From Opisthocomus hoazin (Eukaryota > Chordata > Aves > Opisthocomiformes > Opisthocomidae), in the NCBI RefSeq assembly GCF_030867145.1, contig NC_134414.1, positions 84,000,504 to 84,064,503 on the forward strand: a stretch of DNA of 64,000 nt. Reading direction: 5' to 3'. Below are positions 1 to 11,166 of this stretch, in pieces. The position numbers and the translations under genes were made by a program. The notes under the pieces were generated by a model. It was not told the origin of the DNA and did no database searches. It was given only the letters and a program-made list of their open reading frames with translations. Each line of letters begins with the position of its first letter. Positions within the stretch are counted from its first letter, which is position 1.

Positions 1-1
1 G

Positions 2-1324
2 GCAAGGGATGTCTAAGACAACAAGAAGGGCTTCTTCAACTACATCACCAGCAAAAGGAAGGCTAGGGACAATGTGGGGCTGCTGGTGAATGAGGCGGAT
101 GTCCTGGTGACAGAGGATGCAGAGAAGGCAGAGCTACTGAATGCCTTCTTTGCTTCAGTCTTCAGTGCTAAGGCAGACCCTCAGGAATCCCAGGCCCTGG
201 AGGCAAGAGAGGAAGCCTAAAGAGAGGATGACTTTCCCTTGGTCGAGGAGGACTGCGTGAGGGATCGCTTAAGCAGTCTGGACGCCCGCAGATTCATGGT
301 CCTCGATGGAATGCACCCATGAGTACTGAGAGAGCTGGCGGATGTCATTGCTGAGCCACTCTCCATCATCTTTGAGAGGTCCTGGAGGACAGGAGAGGTG
401 CCCGAGGACTGGAGAAAGGCCAATGTCACTCCAATCTTCAAAAAGGGCAAGAAGGAGGACCCAGAGAACTACAGGCCGGTCAGCCTCACCTCCTTCCCGG
501 GAAAGGTGATGGAGCAGCTTATCCTGGAGGCCATCATGAAGCAAGTGGAAGAAAAGAAGGTTATCAGGAGTAGTCAGCATGGATTCACCAAGGGGAAATC
601 ATGCCTGACCAATCTGACAGCTTTCTATGATGGCGTGACTGGCTAGGTAGATGAGGGGAGAGCCGTGGATGTTGTCTACCTCGACTTCAGCAAGGCTTTT
701 GACACTGTCTCCCATAACATCCTCCTAGGCAAGCTCTGGAAGTGTGGGCTGGATGAGTGGTCAGTGAAGTGGATTGTGAACTGGCTGAATGGCAGAACTC
801 AGAGTGTTGTCATCAGTGGCGCTGAGTCCACTTGGAGGTCTGTAACTAGTGGTGTCCCCCAGGGGTCTCTACTGGGCCCAGTCTTGTTCAACTTCTTCAT
901 CAATGACCTGGATGAAGGGACAGAGCGTACCCTCAGCAAGTTTGCAAATGACACAAAACTGGGAGAACTGGTGGGTACACCAGAAGGCTGTGCTGACATT
1001 CAGCAAGACCTGGACAGGCTGGAGAGTCGGGCAGAGAGAAACTTGATGAAATTCAGCATGGGCAAGTGTAATAAACACTTATAAATATCTCAAGATTGGG
1101 TGTCAGGAGGATGGGGCCAGACTCTTTTCAGTGGTGCCCAGCGACAGGCAAGGGGCAATGGGCATAAACTGAAGCATAGGAAGTTCTGTCTGAACATGAG
1201 GAAGAACTTCTTCCCTCTGAGGGTGACGGAGCACTGGAACAGGCTGCGCATGGAGGTTGTGGAGTCTCCTTCTCTGAAGATATTCAAGATCCGCCTGAAC
1301 AAGTTCCTGTGCAGCCTGCTGTAG
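2..1324 (+). pseudogene. CR1 ORF2 reverse transcriptase, broken (copy A)
   Basis: Remnant of the CR1 endonuclease/reverse transcriptase polyprotein, which would nick target DNA and copy the element RNA. One reading frame runs through the whole segment with no frameshift but with in-frame stops at 14-16 (TAA), 218-220 (TAA), 644-646 (TAG) and 1082-1084 (TAA), plus a private TGA near 320. Visible RT motifs include [26 protein letters not shown] and [13 protein letters not shown]. The catalytic box reads FANDTKL instead of the FADDTKL seen in copy C, so one active-site Asp is Asn. The C-terminal part ends with a motif around NMRKNFFPLRVTEHWN and a TAG at 1324. Not functional. Confidence 0.93.
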
Positions 1325-1388
1325 GTGACCCTGCTTCGTCAGGATGGTTGTACTAGATGACCCACAGAGGTCCCTTCCAACCCCTACC

Positions 1389-1422
1389 ATTCTGTGATTC
1401 TGTGATTCTGTGATTCTGTGAT
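1389..1422 (+). repeat. CR1 3' terminal repeat (ATTCTGTG)4
   Basis: Four perfect 8-base units ATTCTGTG followed by AT mark the 3' end of CR1 copy A. CR1 elements end in short tandem repeats of this kind rather than a poly(A) tail; this gives family and orientation directly. Confidence 0.95.
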
Positions 1423-4400
1423 GCTTACCTTGTCACTCTGCTCCTTTGTGGATTTTCAAAGAACAGATTGAACCTAGAGGAGTTCGTGGCCCAGCTGTGT
1501 CTCAGGCCTTTACCTTCTCCAAAGCCTGCACCAAACCACCACAAATCTTGTCAAGGGGTCGAGCACACCCATCACACTGGTACACAGACTGAAAGAAATG
1601 AAGCTTTCCTCGGCCTAAGCTGACTACAGAGCACTGCTCTGAGGAGTTTAAGTCTTTTAAATACTTTATAGTACTACGTGCAAAAAAATTACATTTTATC
1701 TTTGGCTCAGTAGTCCAGCATTGTTGTTCATCTAGAGTAGAAAAAGTTTTACTATTTCATATTTATAGAACTGTCCATGGCTTTTAATGTAATTATAAGG
1801 AATACAAAAAAAATCAAATTCCTGCATCAGAAATCTATACCTTCAGCAGTGCTTGTGCTTCATGCAGCAAGCTAATTACTTTCTCATTTTGTAGAGGAGA
1901 CTTACTAGTACAGTGCAGTGGGAAATAGCTATTCTATGACATTCAGATTTCAGCCTACAGAGCAACTGTGTGTTTCACAAACAGCAACACTAGAAAGTTA
2001 GTCTCCCCTCACTGCTCAGTCAGTGAATTTTGAAATAAGTACTGAATACGAGGATTTAGAATAATCAGAGGAAAGCTGAAAAGTGAATGAAAGATAAAAA
2101 TGAAAGGGATAAGAGAACACATATTCCCGCTTTTAAGCATCTATTAAGACATCAAGAGAGGGCTGAGGAAAAGATATATGTGGCAGCAGAGGCAGAACAA
2201 CATATATCTTACTAGCAAAAGTTTTCTTCAAAGCTGAGTGTGCATTACTAATTTCATAGAAAAATTTTAATGAGAACTTTGTAATAATCCCCAAATCAAG
2301 CACTACCAAATAAGAAAAGACTCCAAATTATGGTTCACTCAGGTCCAGTAATGATCAGGGTGACAAGGGTTAATTTTCTCAGTTAATTTTCTCAGTTTAG
2401 CTCCCTGCTCTAATAACTTGGTGTATATATATAATATATAAAAGTCTTTAACATTAACATTAAAATTTAAAGCATTACTCAATTTTTAAAATAGGCATGG
2501 AATTCTTTTTTTTTCCCTCTCTCTTCAATCTGATAAAAAATTTATGTTAAAATTCGTGTTAGCAACCACAAACAGGTAGTACATAATCCTTAAAACAGAA
2601 TGTTCCTCTCTTAATGGTGGTTTCCTGCTTGCCAAACAACAGGCAAGAGTAGAGTGCCTTTGTACTTCTCCCTGAGGTCTTTCAAATGGTCACTGAGAAA
2701 TCAGTGGAAACCGATAGCTCTAATAGAAATCCTACTCTACTGGTGATGAAATGATCTTGCTGGCTGTAGAAACACAAAGCAGAACAAACTGTAGCTCCCT
2801 TTTTTTTTGAGTGAATGTTTTCCTAAACTGTTTCCTAAACAGCAGGTGGATGGCCTCAATCTGCCACACGTGAAATCAGAGGGAATTATTTAATATAAAG
2901 GGAATTCTCCAATGATAATTTTAATCCAGTTTCTTATCCCTCTGTACTTCAGAGAAATACATGGGGATCTTATCTAATTAGTGAATCTGATCCTGACTTT
3001 TTAGCGTTGTGCTGGTTCATGTATATTCTAACATGACAGAAGATTTCCCTAATCAGCAACCCCACAAAACAGTGTCAGGTTATAACAAGATTCATTCTCT
3101 GATGTCAGCGACATAATCCGCTTTCCAATATTTTAAACATTTTTCTTCATTCCCCTGCTAAGGAAGAATATCTACTTCATATCTATTTATTTCAGACCTG
3201 AGCTTCAAAAGATTGTGGTGTAGCACTATTTTTGTCACCGTCTGTATGAATTGTAAGAAGACAAGATTAACCTTCAGTGGATTTCAGGGCTTAGAGGAAG
3301 ATTTCTGTAGAAAAGTTAAGAGTCAGAAAGGACAAGTTTAGAATAGAATGATAGCAAATGCAGTATTAAAAATACCAAACCTCTCTTTCTTTCCACTTTT
3401 TATTCATGTATCTCCAGAGCTGTCAAACCCCACATTTTCATACATTTTTTTCAGAAACACATGGACTATTATGCTGCTTAGAGCTTTCATGGTTTAATAA
3501 TTCCAACTCCACCAACTGAAACTGTCTGTGCCTCACTTTCTGTGAGGAATTACTTTAAAACCATCTTGTAAATCTTCAATTTGTGCATATGCTTTTGTAA
3601 AATTCATCTTTACTTAAAGAAAAAAAGATTATTTATCAGAATGTTTGCAACAGTAAGCAAATATTTCTGTGGAATTGGCTTATATTTCATTTTTGTGAGA
3701 CAAAAACAGGAGAGAAATTAAGGTTTAATTTTGAGTAATTTTTCATTTAGCTATTTATAATATTATAAATGCACAAAGTACTAATGATTTCTGCATATGC
3801 ATTACTTGTAAGCAAGATGTTCTGTTCAGAGCAGATTGGTCAGGGGTTTATTTAATAATACTAAACAGTATTTATAAAGGATATTTCTTTGTTCAGACAT
3901 TCATTTAGCCAATGTTCCATTGCAAAGCAGACTTGTTTCCTTCGTGAACCTAATTAGATTATTTAACAGGCAAACAAAATTTCAGACATAATAATGTTGT
4001 TTTCTTGAGCAAATAGCTGTAACTCACTTAACAGAGTGCATGGTGGAACCGTACAAAGCCAGAAGCTCATTACATTCCTCTGGTCATTACAGTGGGAAGC
4101 ACAGTTTGTTAACATCCAGTGCTGAAAGCACTTCTAGTAGGAAGGAGTGATTCTGCTTGAGAGGCATGAAAAACAGTTTTGTGAAATGAAAGAACAGAAG
4201 TTGGATTGCAGTCCCCATCAGATCCATAGGAAAGCACTGATCTCAGTGCAAAACAGAGCTTCTTACCAAAACTCTCAGAAGGATTTGGCCGGACTCAACT
4301 CATGAAATCCAGCAGCAGTATGACATATTGATGGGTTGTCCCCTCTAGAGAGGACATGTGAAGAATATGTAGAGAAAACAAGCTTCCAAATAAAAACAGA

Positions 4401-6906
4401 GAGTCTCTGAAGAATGCTTCAATGGACTGCTACTGCATGTTTAAAACTGCTACTGAATAATGACATTTAAAAATGTATCCATAAGCAGGAGTTGAATATA
4501 GGTCAGTTTACGAATAGGAAAAATACTTGGCACTACTGTAATATGGGCTGGCCACTCAGAAGAAGGAAGAAAATAACTAATATTTCAATTTCACACAAGC
4601 ATAATCAATCCCCTCATATTCTTCTATTTAGACTCCATATTCATATACAATTTTCTAACTGTTTTTTCTCATAAATTTTTTACTTTGAGAACTTATCATT
4701 ACGTTAGGACATTGAATACAATTGAGTTTGGCCTTCCTCTTTACTGCACAGTCTGTCTTACATATGGCACAGAACTCACGTAAAGGAAAAGGATTTTCAT
4801 TTATATTATCAGACTTTGCAGAAGGCTGAAGATCTTTACAAAACCCTAACATTTTTATATTGTCTTTGTGAAGTGGGTTAGATTATCCCTTGATATTTCT
4901 ATTTCCTCCCAGCCCTGAAAGATTTCTTCAGTGTTGTTATACATGAATCCATAGCTAAGAGAAGAACAATACAGGTAAGGGAGCACACAGTCCTGTTTAT
5001 GTAAGGCTAAACACATGTATAAATATTAATTGTTCATCTCCTGTAGGAAGCTTTACATATCCCATACAATGTGTTCTAAGAGGAAAACAAATTCTTGACA
5101 GGTAAAAAACTAAAAAGCTGAATACTTGGGTAGCTTTTTATCGGTTCTCTTGACTTCAAAACATAAGGGATAGACAAGCTCATCCTTTTTGGATAGGGGT
5201 GATCATCTGTTTGTTTTTTTTTCTCCAAGGAATTGACAAAAGAAAACATTGTATCTGTTTTCGCTAGAAGTCTATTTTTATGCACAGAATCAGGAGACAA
5301 GCTTTATATTAAGCCTTAAAATTTGGGCCAATATGGGACTTCAACAGGCAACAGTACTTGATCTGGCTTTCTGCATTAGTAGGAATTCCTCGCTTGAATT
5401 GAAGGCCAACATGAGTATAAATCTTAACACAGCAGATCAGATGTTTTAGACAAGCTTGGGATTTATATGTCTTTTGTGGTTGACCTGTATTACATAGCTT
5501 ATGCTGTTCCTCTAAAAGATACTGAGTGATTCGTAAATTTCCTTCAGGGAATCTTTGCCCTCATCTTCTTCAAAGACATATCTATCCAGCAGAATGGTAA
5601 ATCCCCTTGGTGGTATGAATTGTTGCATTTTATACTTTAGTATAAAATTACAAAAATGACCAGTTCTAATTACCCACTCACCTTCTGAAAAGACAGCATT
5701 CTTAATTGGCGTGTTCTATTAATACATTTCTCATAAAACATGTACACAAAACTGGTTTTTCTTAGACCATTTAAAAGGTACAACAAAACCAAATAAGAAA
5801 AAAATTCAGAGCTGGATTTCCCAGCGTGTAACTCTGGATGATGTAGGATTAATTTCTGACCGGTTTTAACTAGTCACTCATTCACATTGTCTAATCTTCC
5901 CTCCACCCTCCCATTCCACAAAAGAACTACTTTTTAATTTCTTGCTGTAGCCAGTAAATTGAAAATTTCAATTAAAAATATTTGTGCTTAGGGAATAATA
6001 AATAAAGATCTATCCATGCTGTCAATCAGTGCCTAGGGTTGTTTTCATGGAGGTTTTTCTTTTGACAGAATGGCTCTAAATAGTTCTCCTCAATATATAG
6101 AAGTATTGTTTATGAAGACGCTAAAGGAAAATAGACATCTGTGTTTCTCTTGTGAGCAGATATTCTACACATTCTTCTTTTAGTTTATTTTAAAAAATGA
6201 AATTAGTGGTGAATCCACAGTTTCTAAAGGTGTTTAAAGCAAAATTAAAAAAAAAAATAAGAAATATCGTAGTCACTGGAGTATGAGATGAACTGGATGG
6301 TTGAGCTATGTTTACTGCTTTACTTCTGTGATTCCTGTTCCCCTTTATGAGGAACTTCTGACTGTAAGACTCACGAGAACATTACTCCATAGCTTTGCTG
6401 TCCCGCCAGTCACTTTTTCTGGAGCACAGCAGGATGCAGCATTTGGCTACCAGTGTGCAATATTATTCCAAAGGAAGAAATGAATATGACTGCAAAGCAA
6501 AGGTAAGACATCAATGACAATCCCATTTCTGTTAAAAGGAAAGGATGTCACTCTAGAACAGATTTTGTTACTGACCATTTTGGTTTGATCCTGCAAAAAG
6601 GTGATCCAGCCTGGAGCTTCAGATGAAGAAAAACATATTAAGAATTTATATTCCAGTCAGAAAAAGGCCTCCCAAATTGTTTCTAAGAGCAGTCCTACAG
6701 CAAAGGGCTCAACTGTAGCACAATGTTTTCACTCAGAGTGAGTTGGATGACCTGTCTGGATGCCTAGTCTGATCAGAGTAAACCAGATGCTTAGCTAGAT
6801 GGAGGAAGGTATTGTTATCATGCAGCCTGTCCTTGACAAATCACTCCATCAATTCTGAGACTTTTTCCTTCATAGGAAAACTATAGTCTACTTGTCTTTG
6901 CATCCT
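1423..6906. other. AT-rich intergenic sequence
   Basis: About 5.5 kb with no open frame above about 75 codons, no recognisable protein motif and no element boundary I can place. Short A/T runs and a 13-bp tandem duplication at 2369-2394 are the only local structures noted. The short ORFs at 4492-5449 and 6301-6483 look like chance frames in AT-rich DNA. Confidence 0.6.
2369..2394. repeat. 13-bp perfect tandem duplication
   Basis: The unit GTTAATTTTCTCA occurs twice head to tail with no mismatch. The unit resembles the GTTAATTTTC word near the start of the nearby TGTCCTGG LTRs, but no other LTR sequence surrounds it, so it is probably a local replication duplication. Confidence 0.8.
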
Positions 6907-7307
6907 TGTCCTGGTTTTGGCTGGGATAGAGTTAATTTTCTTCCCAGCAATTGCTGTGTTTTAGATTTAGTGTGAGAAGAATGTTGATAATACACCAATA
7001 TTTTTAGTTGTTGCTAAAAAATCGAGGAGCTTTTTTGTTTCCCATGTTCTGCTAATGAGCAGGTGTACAAGACCTGGGAGGGAGCATAGCCAAAGTTGGC
7101 CAACGGAAATATCCCATACCATAGACATCATGGTCAGTATATAAATGGGGGTTGGCCAGGGGGCAGGGATCCACGAGTTCTGTAAGTTCCGCAGTCACTG
7201 CTCAGGGACAGTCTGTGAAGGGGTCACCAGGCAGTGAGAAAACTTGTATTGTGTGTCACTTGTTTTGCATATTCTCTATTATTATCATGTTGTTGTTGTT
7301 GTTGTTA

Positions 7308-7339
<32 letters not shown>

Positions 7340-7522
7340 CCTTCCTTTTTTGTCTTATTAAACTGTCTTTTTCTCAACCCACGCGTTTATCTTGTCCATT
7401 CTTCTCCTCACCCCACTGGGGGAGGGCAAGGTGGGGAGGAGTGAGTGAGTGGCTGCATGATCCTAGTTGCTGGCAAGTGGCTGTTTGTGCTTAGCTGTCA
7501 GCTGCCGGGTTAAACCATGACA
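6907..7522 (+). mobile_element. Solo LTR, TGTCCTGG family, with 5-bp target duplication
   Basis: A 616-bp LTR beginning TGTCCTGGTTTTGG and ending AACCATGACA, so with TG...CA ends. It is flanked by the perfect 5-bp direct repeat ATCCT (6902-6906 and 7523-7527). A TATA box (TATATAAA) lies at 7138-7145 and an ATTAAA poly(A) signal at 7357-7362, giving U3-R-U5 order on the plus strand. No internal retroviral sequence or partner LTR is adjacent, so this is a solo LTR left by recombination. A 5-bp duplication fits ERVL-type integrases, but the family name is not certain from sequence alone. A GTT/ATT microsatellite has expanded inside it. Confidence 0.9.
7289..7339 (+). repeat. (GTT)n(ATT)n microsatellite inside the LTR
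   Basis: About 51 bases of GTT units grading into ATT/TTA units, within the R region of the solo LTR just upstream of its poly(A) signal. It creates low-complexity Leu-, Val- or Tyr-rich translations that have no coding meaning. Confidence 0.9.
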
Positions 7523-8269
7523 ATCCTCTGGAAGGAACACGCTGTCCTCAATAAGACACAACCAGACGAGCTTTGCTGGAGCAGTTTTAGAAATAAATAT
7601 AGTCCTCAAAATGTCATGATGAAATGTTCTTGCCACAGAAATGGATATAAGACCTAAGGAGGAAAGACGGAATGTCCTTTCTGAAGTTAGGCTAGGTAGT
7701 TCTTGCTGAAGGTATCCTAACCTCTCACACAAAAACTACATTGAAATTAAATTTTCACACATGAGCAACAAATTAACTAATTAAAAATATATAGCTGTGT
7801 TAAATTTCTGTCTAGCAGAGGCAAACGTATTCTCTTTCTTGTTTGCAATCTACTGAAAAATACTATAAACTCAAATGCAGCCTGTCTATTGATGCATACA
7901 ATTTTGTTTAGAGGGCACCCTGAAAAGCTGGAACTTACTTAATGGACACTTCCAAAGCACAGCCAGTCCCTTGAATTTGTGGATCAGCTGGTGAAAATAA
8001 CTAAAAAACCTAGCAAAGTGTGTAGGCAATGAAAGCAAGTAGAAAACATGTCATCAACCATCTATTCTTCTAAATTTCACTCAGATGAAAGCAAATGCAA
8101 ACAAATTAAAGACAACAGAGTTTCTGCAATTATAGAAGAGGCATTTACCTCTCAACTGTACAGTGGAAACATAAAACTTTAAAGCACAAAGAAAACAGCA
8201 TTATTTTGACAAAAGATAGGAAATATTAATTTTCTGAACATTGTCCTCTATGGCATCTATTAAGTGATG
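7523..8269. other. AT-rich intergenic sequence
   Basis: Unique-looking AT-rich DNA between the solo LTR and the next block; no gene, RNA or element was recognised. Confidence 0.5.
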
Positions 8270-8582
8270 CATGAATGTGGCACATCCTCCAGCAGCCCAG
8301 GACCTCTCCCGCCTGGCTGCTGGAGCCCAGTCCAGTGCCCAGGGACCAGTGTCTCTGCCTGGTCTAAGGGACATGGCTGCCACTTTCCCCTTTGCAGGTT
8401 CAACAAGTAATGAAGCTGAGCACATATCTGAGAGACACAGACAGACACATCAAGGACATTGACACAGCTGGTCACACAGAGAGCAACAGACAAAATGCTG
8501 CCTTCAGCATCACCTACGGACAGGACCCATATCACACACAAATACAGCCAGCCACCTCCCATTCTCTTTTCCTCTTTAGCTG
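8270..8582. repeat. Unclassified GC-richer block, possibly an old repeat
   Basis: About 310 bases with clearly higher GC than either flank, holding a CAGACACA-rich stretch around 8430-8490. The edges are abrupt in composition. It does not match the CR1 or LTR copies elsewhere in the window and has no clear terminal repeats. Short ORFs cross it on both strands, but none has a recognisable motif. It could be part of another LTR/ERV family or a conserved noncoding segment. Confidence 0.3.
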
Positions 8583-8700
8583 CTAGAAAGAGAATGTCAG
8601 TAGTGCAGGCATGCAGATAATCTTACTGAAAAATAAACATTTGTGCACTCCACATATCCTTACCAATCAGTAAGACTGGACAGCTTTGTTCTCATCGCTA

Positions 8701-11166
8701 CAGAATTACAGAATCACAGAATGTTAGGAGTTGGAAGGGACCTCTGTGGGTCATCTGGTCAGACCCCCCTGCCAAAGCAGGGTCACCTACAGCAGGCTGC
8801 ACAGGACTGCATCCAGGCGGGTCTTCAATATTTCCAGAGAGGGAGACTCCACAACTTCCCTGGGCAAGCTATTCCAGTGCTCCTACACCCTCAGAGTGAA
8901 GAAGTTCTTCCTCATGTTCAGACAGAACTTCCTATGCTTCAGTTTATGCCCATTGCCCCTTGCCTGTCGCTGGGCACCACTGAAAAGAGTCTGGCCCCAT
9001 CCTCCTGACACCCAATCTTGAGATATTTATAAGTGTTTATTACACTTGCCCATGCTGAATTTCATCAAGTTTCTCTCTGCCCGACTCTCCAGCCTGTCCA
9101 GGTCTTGCTGAATGTCAGCACAGCCTTCTGGTGTACCCACCAGTTCTCCCAGTTTTGTGTCATTTGCAAACTTGCTGAGGGTACGCTCTGTCCCTTCATC
9201 CAGGTCATTGATGAAGAAGTTGAACAAGACTGGGCCCAGTACAGACCCCTGGGGGACACCACTAGTTACAGACCTCCAAGTGGACTCAGCGCCACTGATG
9301 ACAACACTCTGAGTTCTGCCATTCAGCCAGTTCACAATCCACTTCACTGACCACTCATCCAGCCCACACTTCCAGAGCTTGCCTAGGAGGATGTTATGGG
9401 AGACAGTGTCAAAAGCCTTGCTGAAGTCGAGGTAGACAACATCCACGGCTCTCCCCTCATCTACCTAGCCAGTCACGCCATCATAGAAAGCTGTCAGATT
9501 GGTCAGGCATGATTTCCCCTTGGTGAATCCATGCTGACTACTCCTGATAACCTTCTTTTCCTCCACTTGCTTGATGATGACCTCCAGGATAAGCTGCTCC
9601 ATCACCTTTCCTGGGATGGAGGTGAGGCTGACGGGCCTGTAGTTCCCTGGGTCCTTCTTCTTGCCCTTTTTGAAGATTGGAGTGACATTGGCCTTTCTCC
9701 AGTCCTCGGGCACCTCTCCTGTCCTCCAGGACCTCTCAAAGATGATGGAGAGTGGCTCAGCAATGACATCCACCAGCTCTCTCAGTACTCGTGGGTGCAT
9801 TCCATCGAGGACCATGGATTTGTGGGCATCCAGATTGATTAAGCGATCCCTCACGCAGTCCTCCTTGACCAAGGGAAAGTCATCCTCTCTTTAGGCTTCC
9901 TCTCTTGCCTCCAGGGCCTGGGATTCCTGAGGGTCTGCCTTAGCACTGAAGACTGAAGCAAAGAAGGCATTCAGTAGCTCTGCCTTCTCTGCATCCTCTG
10001 TCACCAGGACACCCACCTCATTCAGCAGCAGCCCCACATTGTCCCTATTCTTCCTTTTGCTGCTGATGTACTTGAAGAAGCCCTTCTTGTTGTCTTAGAC
10101 ATCCCTTGCCAGCTTCACTTCCAGGTGGGCCTTGGCCTTCCTCGTTGCATCACTGCACGCTCTGACCACATTCCTGTATTCTTCTGAAGTGGCCTGTCCG
10201 TCCTTCCACATTCCATGGACCTTTCTCTTCCACCTGAGCTCCGCTAGAAGCTCATTTTTCATCAGTGCGGGTCTCCTGCCTCCTTTGCTTGATTTCTTTC
10301 TCAGGGGGATGCACTGCTCCTGAGCATGGAGGAAGTGATGTTTAAACAGCAACCAGCACTCTTGGACCCCCCTGCCTTCGAGAGCTCTGATCCACGGGGT
10401 TCCTCCCAGTAGCTCCTTGAAGAGGCCAGAGTTAGCTCTCCTGAAGTCTAAGATTTTGATTCTACTTATCGCCCTGCTTCCTCCATGCAGGATCCTGAAC
10501 TCGACCATTTCTTGGTCACCGCAGCCAAGTCTACCTCTAACCTTCACATTCTCAGCCAGTCCCTCCTTGTTTGTTAGTACAAGGTCCAGCAGCGCGCCTC
10601 CTCTTGTTGGTTCCTCCACCACTTGCATCAGAAAGTTATCATCGATGCTCTGTAGGAACCTCCTGGATTGCGAATGCCTAGCTGTGTGGTCTTCCCAGCT
10701 GATGTCAGGGCGGTTGAAGTCCCCCATGAGAACCAGGGCCTGTGACCGTGAGGCTGCTTGCAGCTGCTTGTAGAAGGTCTCATCAACTTCCTCTTCCTGG
10801 TCAGGTTACCTGTAGCACACACCCACAATAACATCACCCATATGAGTCTGTCCCTTAATTCTAACCCATAAGCTCTTAACTCCTTCATGTGCCCCCAGGC
10901 CAAGCTCAATGCATTCCAGTTGCTCCCTCACATACAGAGCAACTCCACCACCTCTCCTTGTTGGCCTGTCTTTCCTAAAGAGTCTGTAGCCATCCATGAC
11001 AGCATGCCAGTCATGCGAGTTGTCCCACCAAGTTTCTGTGATTTCGGCCAAGTCATAGCTGTCCTGCTGTACAATGGCTTCCAGCTGCTCCTGTTTATTG
11101 CTCATGCTACGTGCGTTGGTGTAGATGCACTTGACCTGGGCTGTCAATCTCGCCCCTGACACTGGC
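8701..11166 (-). mobile_element. CR1 LINE copy B, 5'-truncated
   Basis: CR1 element on the minus strand, 3' tail at 8701-8723 (reverse complement of ATTCTGTG-like units) and truncated 5' end at about 11166 within the start of ORF2. It contains the endonuclease and reverse transcriptase domains. From 8701 to about 10110 it is a near-identical inverted partner of copy A: the 139-residue RT block differs at one residue only. The outer flanks of A and B show no resemblance, which favours two retrotransposition events over a segmental duplication. The 5' edge is approximate. Confidence 0.94.
8787..11162 (-). pseudogene. CR1 ORF2 endonuclease/reverse transcriptase, broken (copy B)
   Basis: Reading on the minus strand from 11162, the N-terminal AP-endonuclease-like domain shows YTNARSM, an ITETWW motif and later MGDFN, then a linker and the RT domain. 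One frame is maintained for about 2.1 kb without frameshift but is interrupted by TAA at 10806-10808, TAA (10095-10097), TAA (9891-9893), TAG near 9463 and TAA at 9027-9029; the C-terminal stop is at 8787-8789. The last four internal stops recur at the same positions in copy A. The RT box reads FANDTKL, lacking one catalytic Asp. The RT thumb region is deleted as in copy A. Not functional as it stands. Confidence 0.93.

Larger units (their letters stand above)
1..1422 (+). mobile_element. CR1 LINE copy A, 3' part
   Basis: Non-LTR retrotransposon of the CR1 family, entering from the left window edge and ending in a 3' tail of ATTCTGTG repeats. It holds the C-terminal half of ORF2 (reverse transcriptase) and a short 3' UTR. 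Its sequence matches CR1 copy B (8701 to about 10110) in inverted orientation almost base for base. Both copies lack the same part of ORF2 between the palm domain and the C-terminal end: the text runs from the GKC motif at about 1060 straight into sequence that normally lies several hundred bases further on, as comparison with copy C shows. CR1 insertions usually lack target duplications and none is seen here. Confidence 0.95.

Noticed and set aside
2361..2394. Possible LTR start (GGGTTAATTTTCTC)
   Set aside because: Only one short word matches the TGTCCTGG LTRs; no neighbouring LTR sequence supports it.
7152..7494. Overlapping ORFs with long Leu, Val or Tyr runs
   Set aside because: They translate the GTT/ATT microsatellite inside a solo LTR in three frames; no real protein.
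9033..9350. 105-codon plus-strand ORF within CR1 copy B
   Set aside because: Antisense of the CR1 RT frame; the same shadow appears opposite copy A.
10132..11159. Plus-strand ORFs opposite the CR1 endonuclease
   Set aside because: Shadows of the minus-strand CR1 ORF2.
1..11166. Stop-codon reassignment or readthrough to explain four shared in-frame stops in CR1
   Set aside because: The lost catalytic Asp and the thumb deletion also shared by both copies point to inheritance from a dead template, not recoding.
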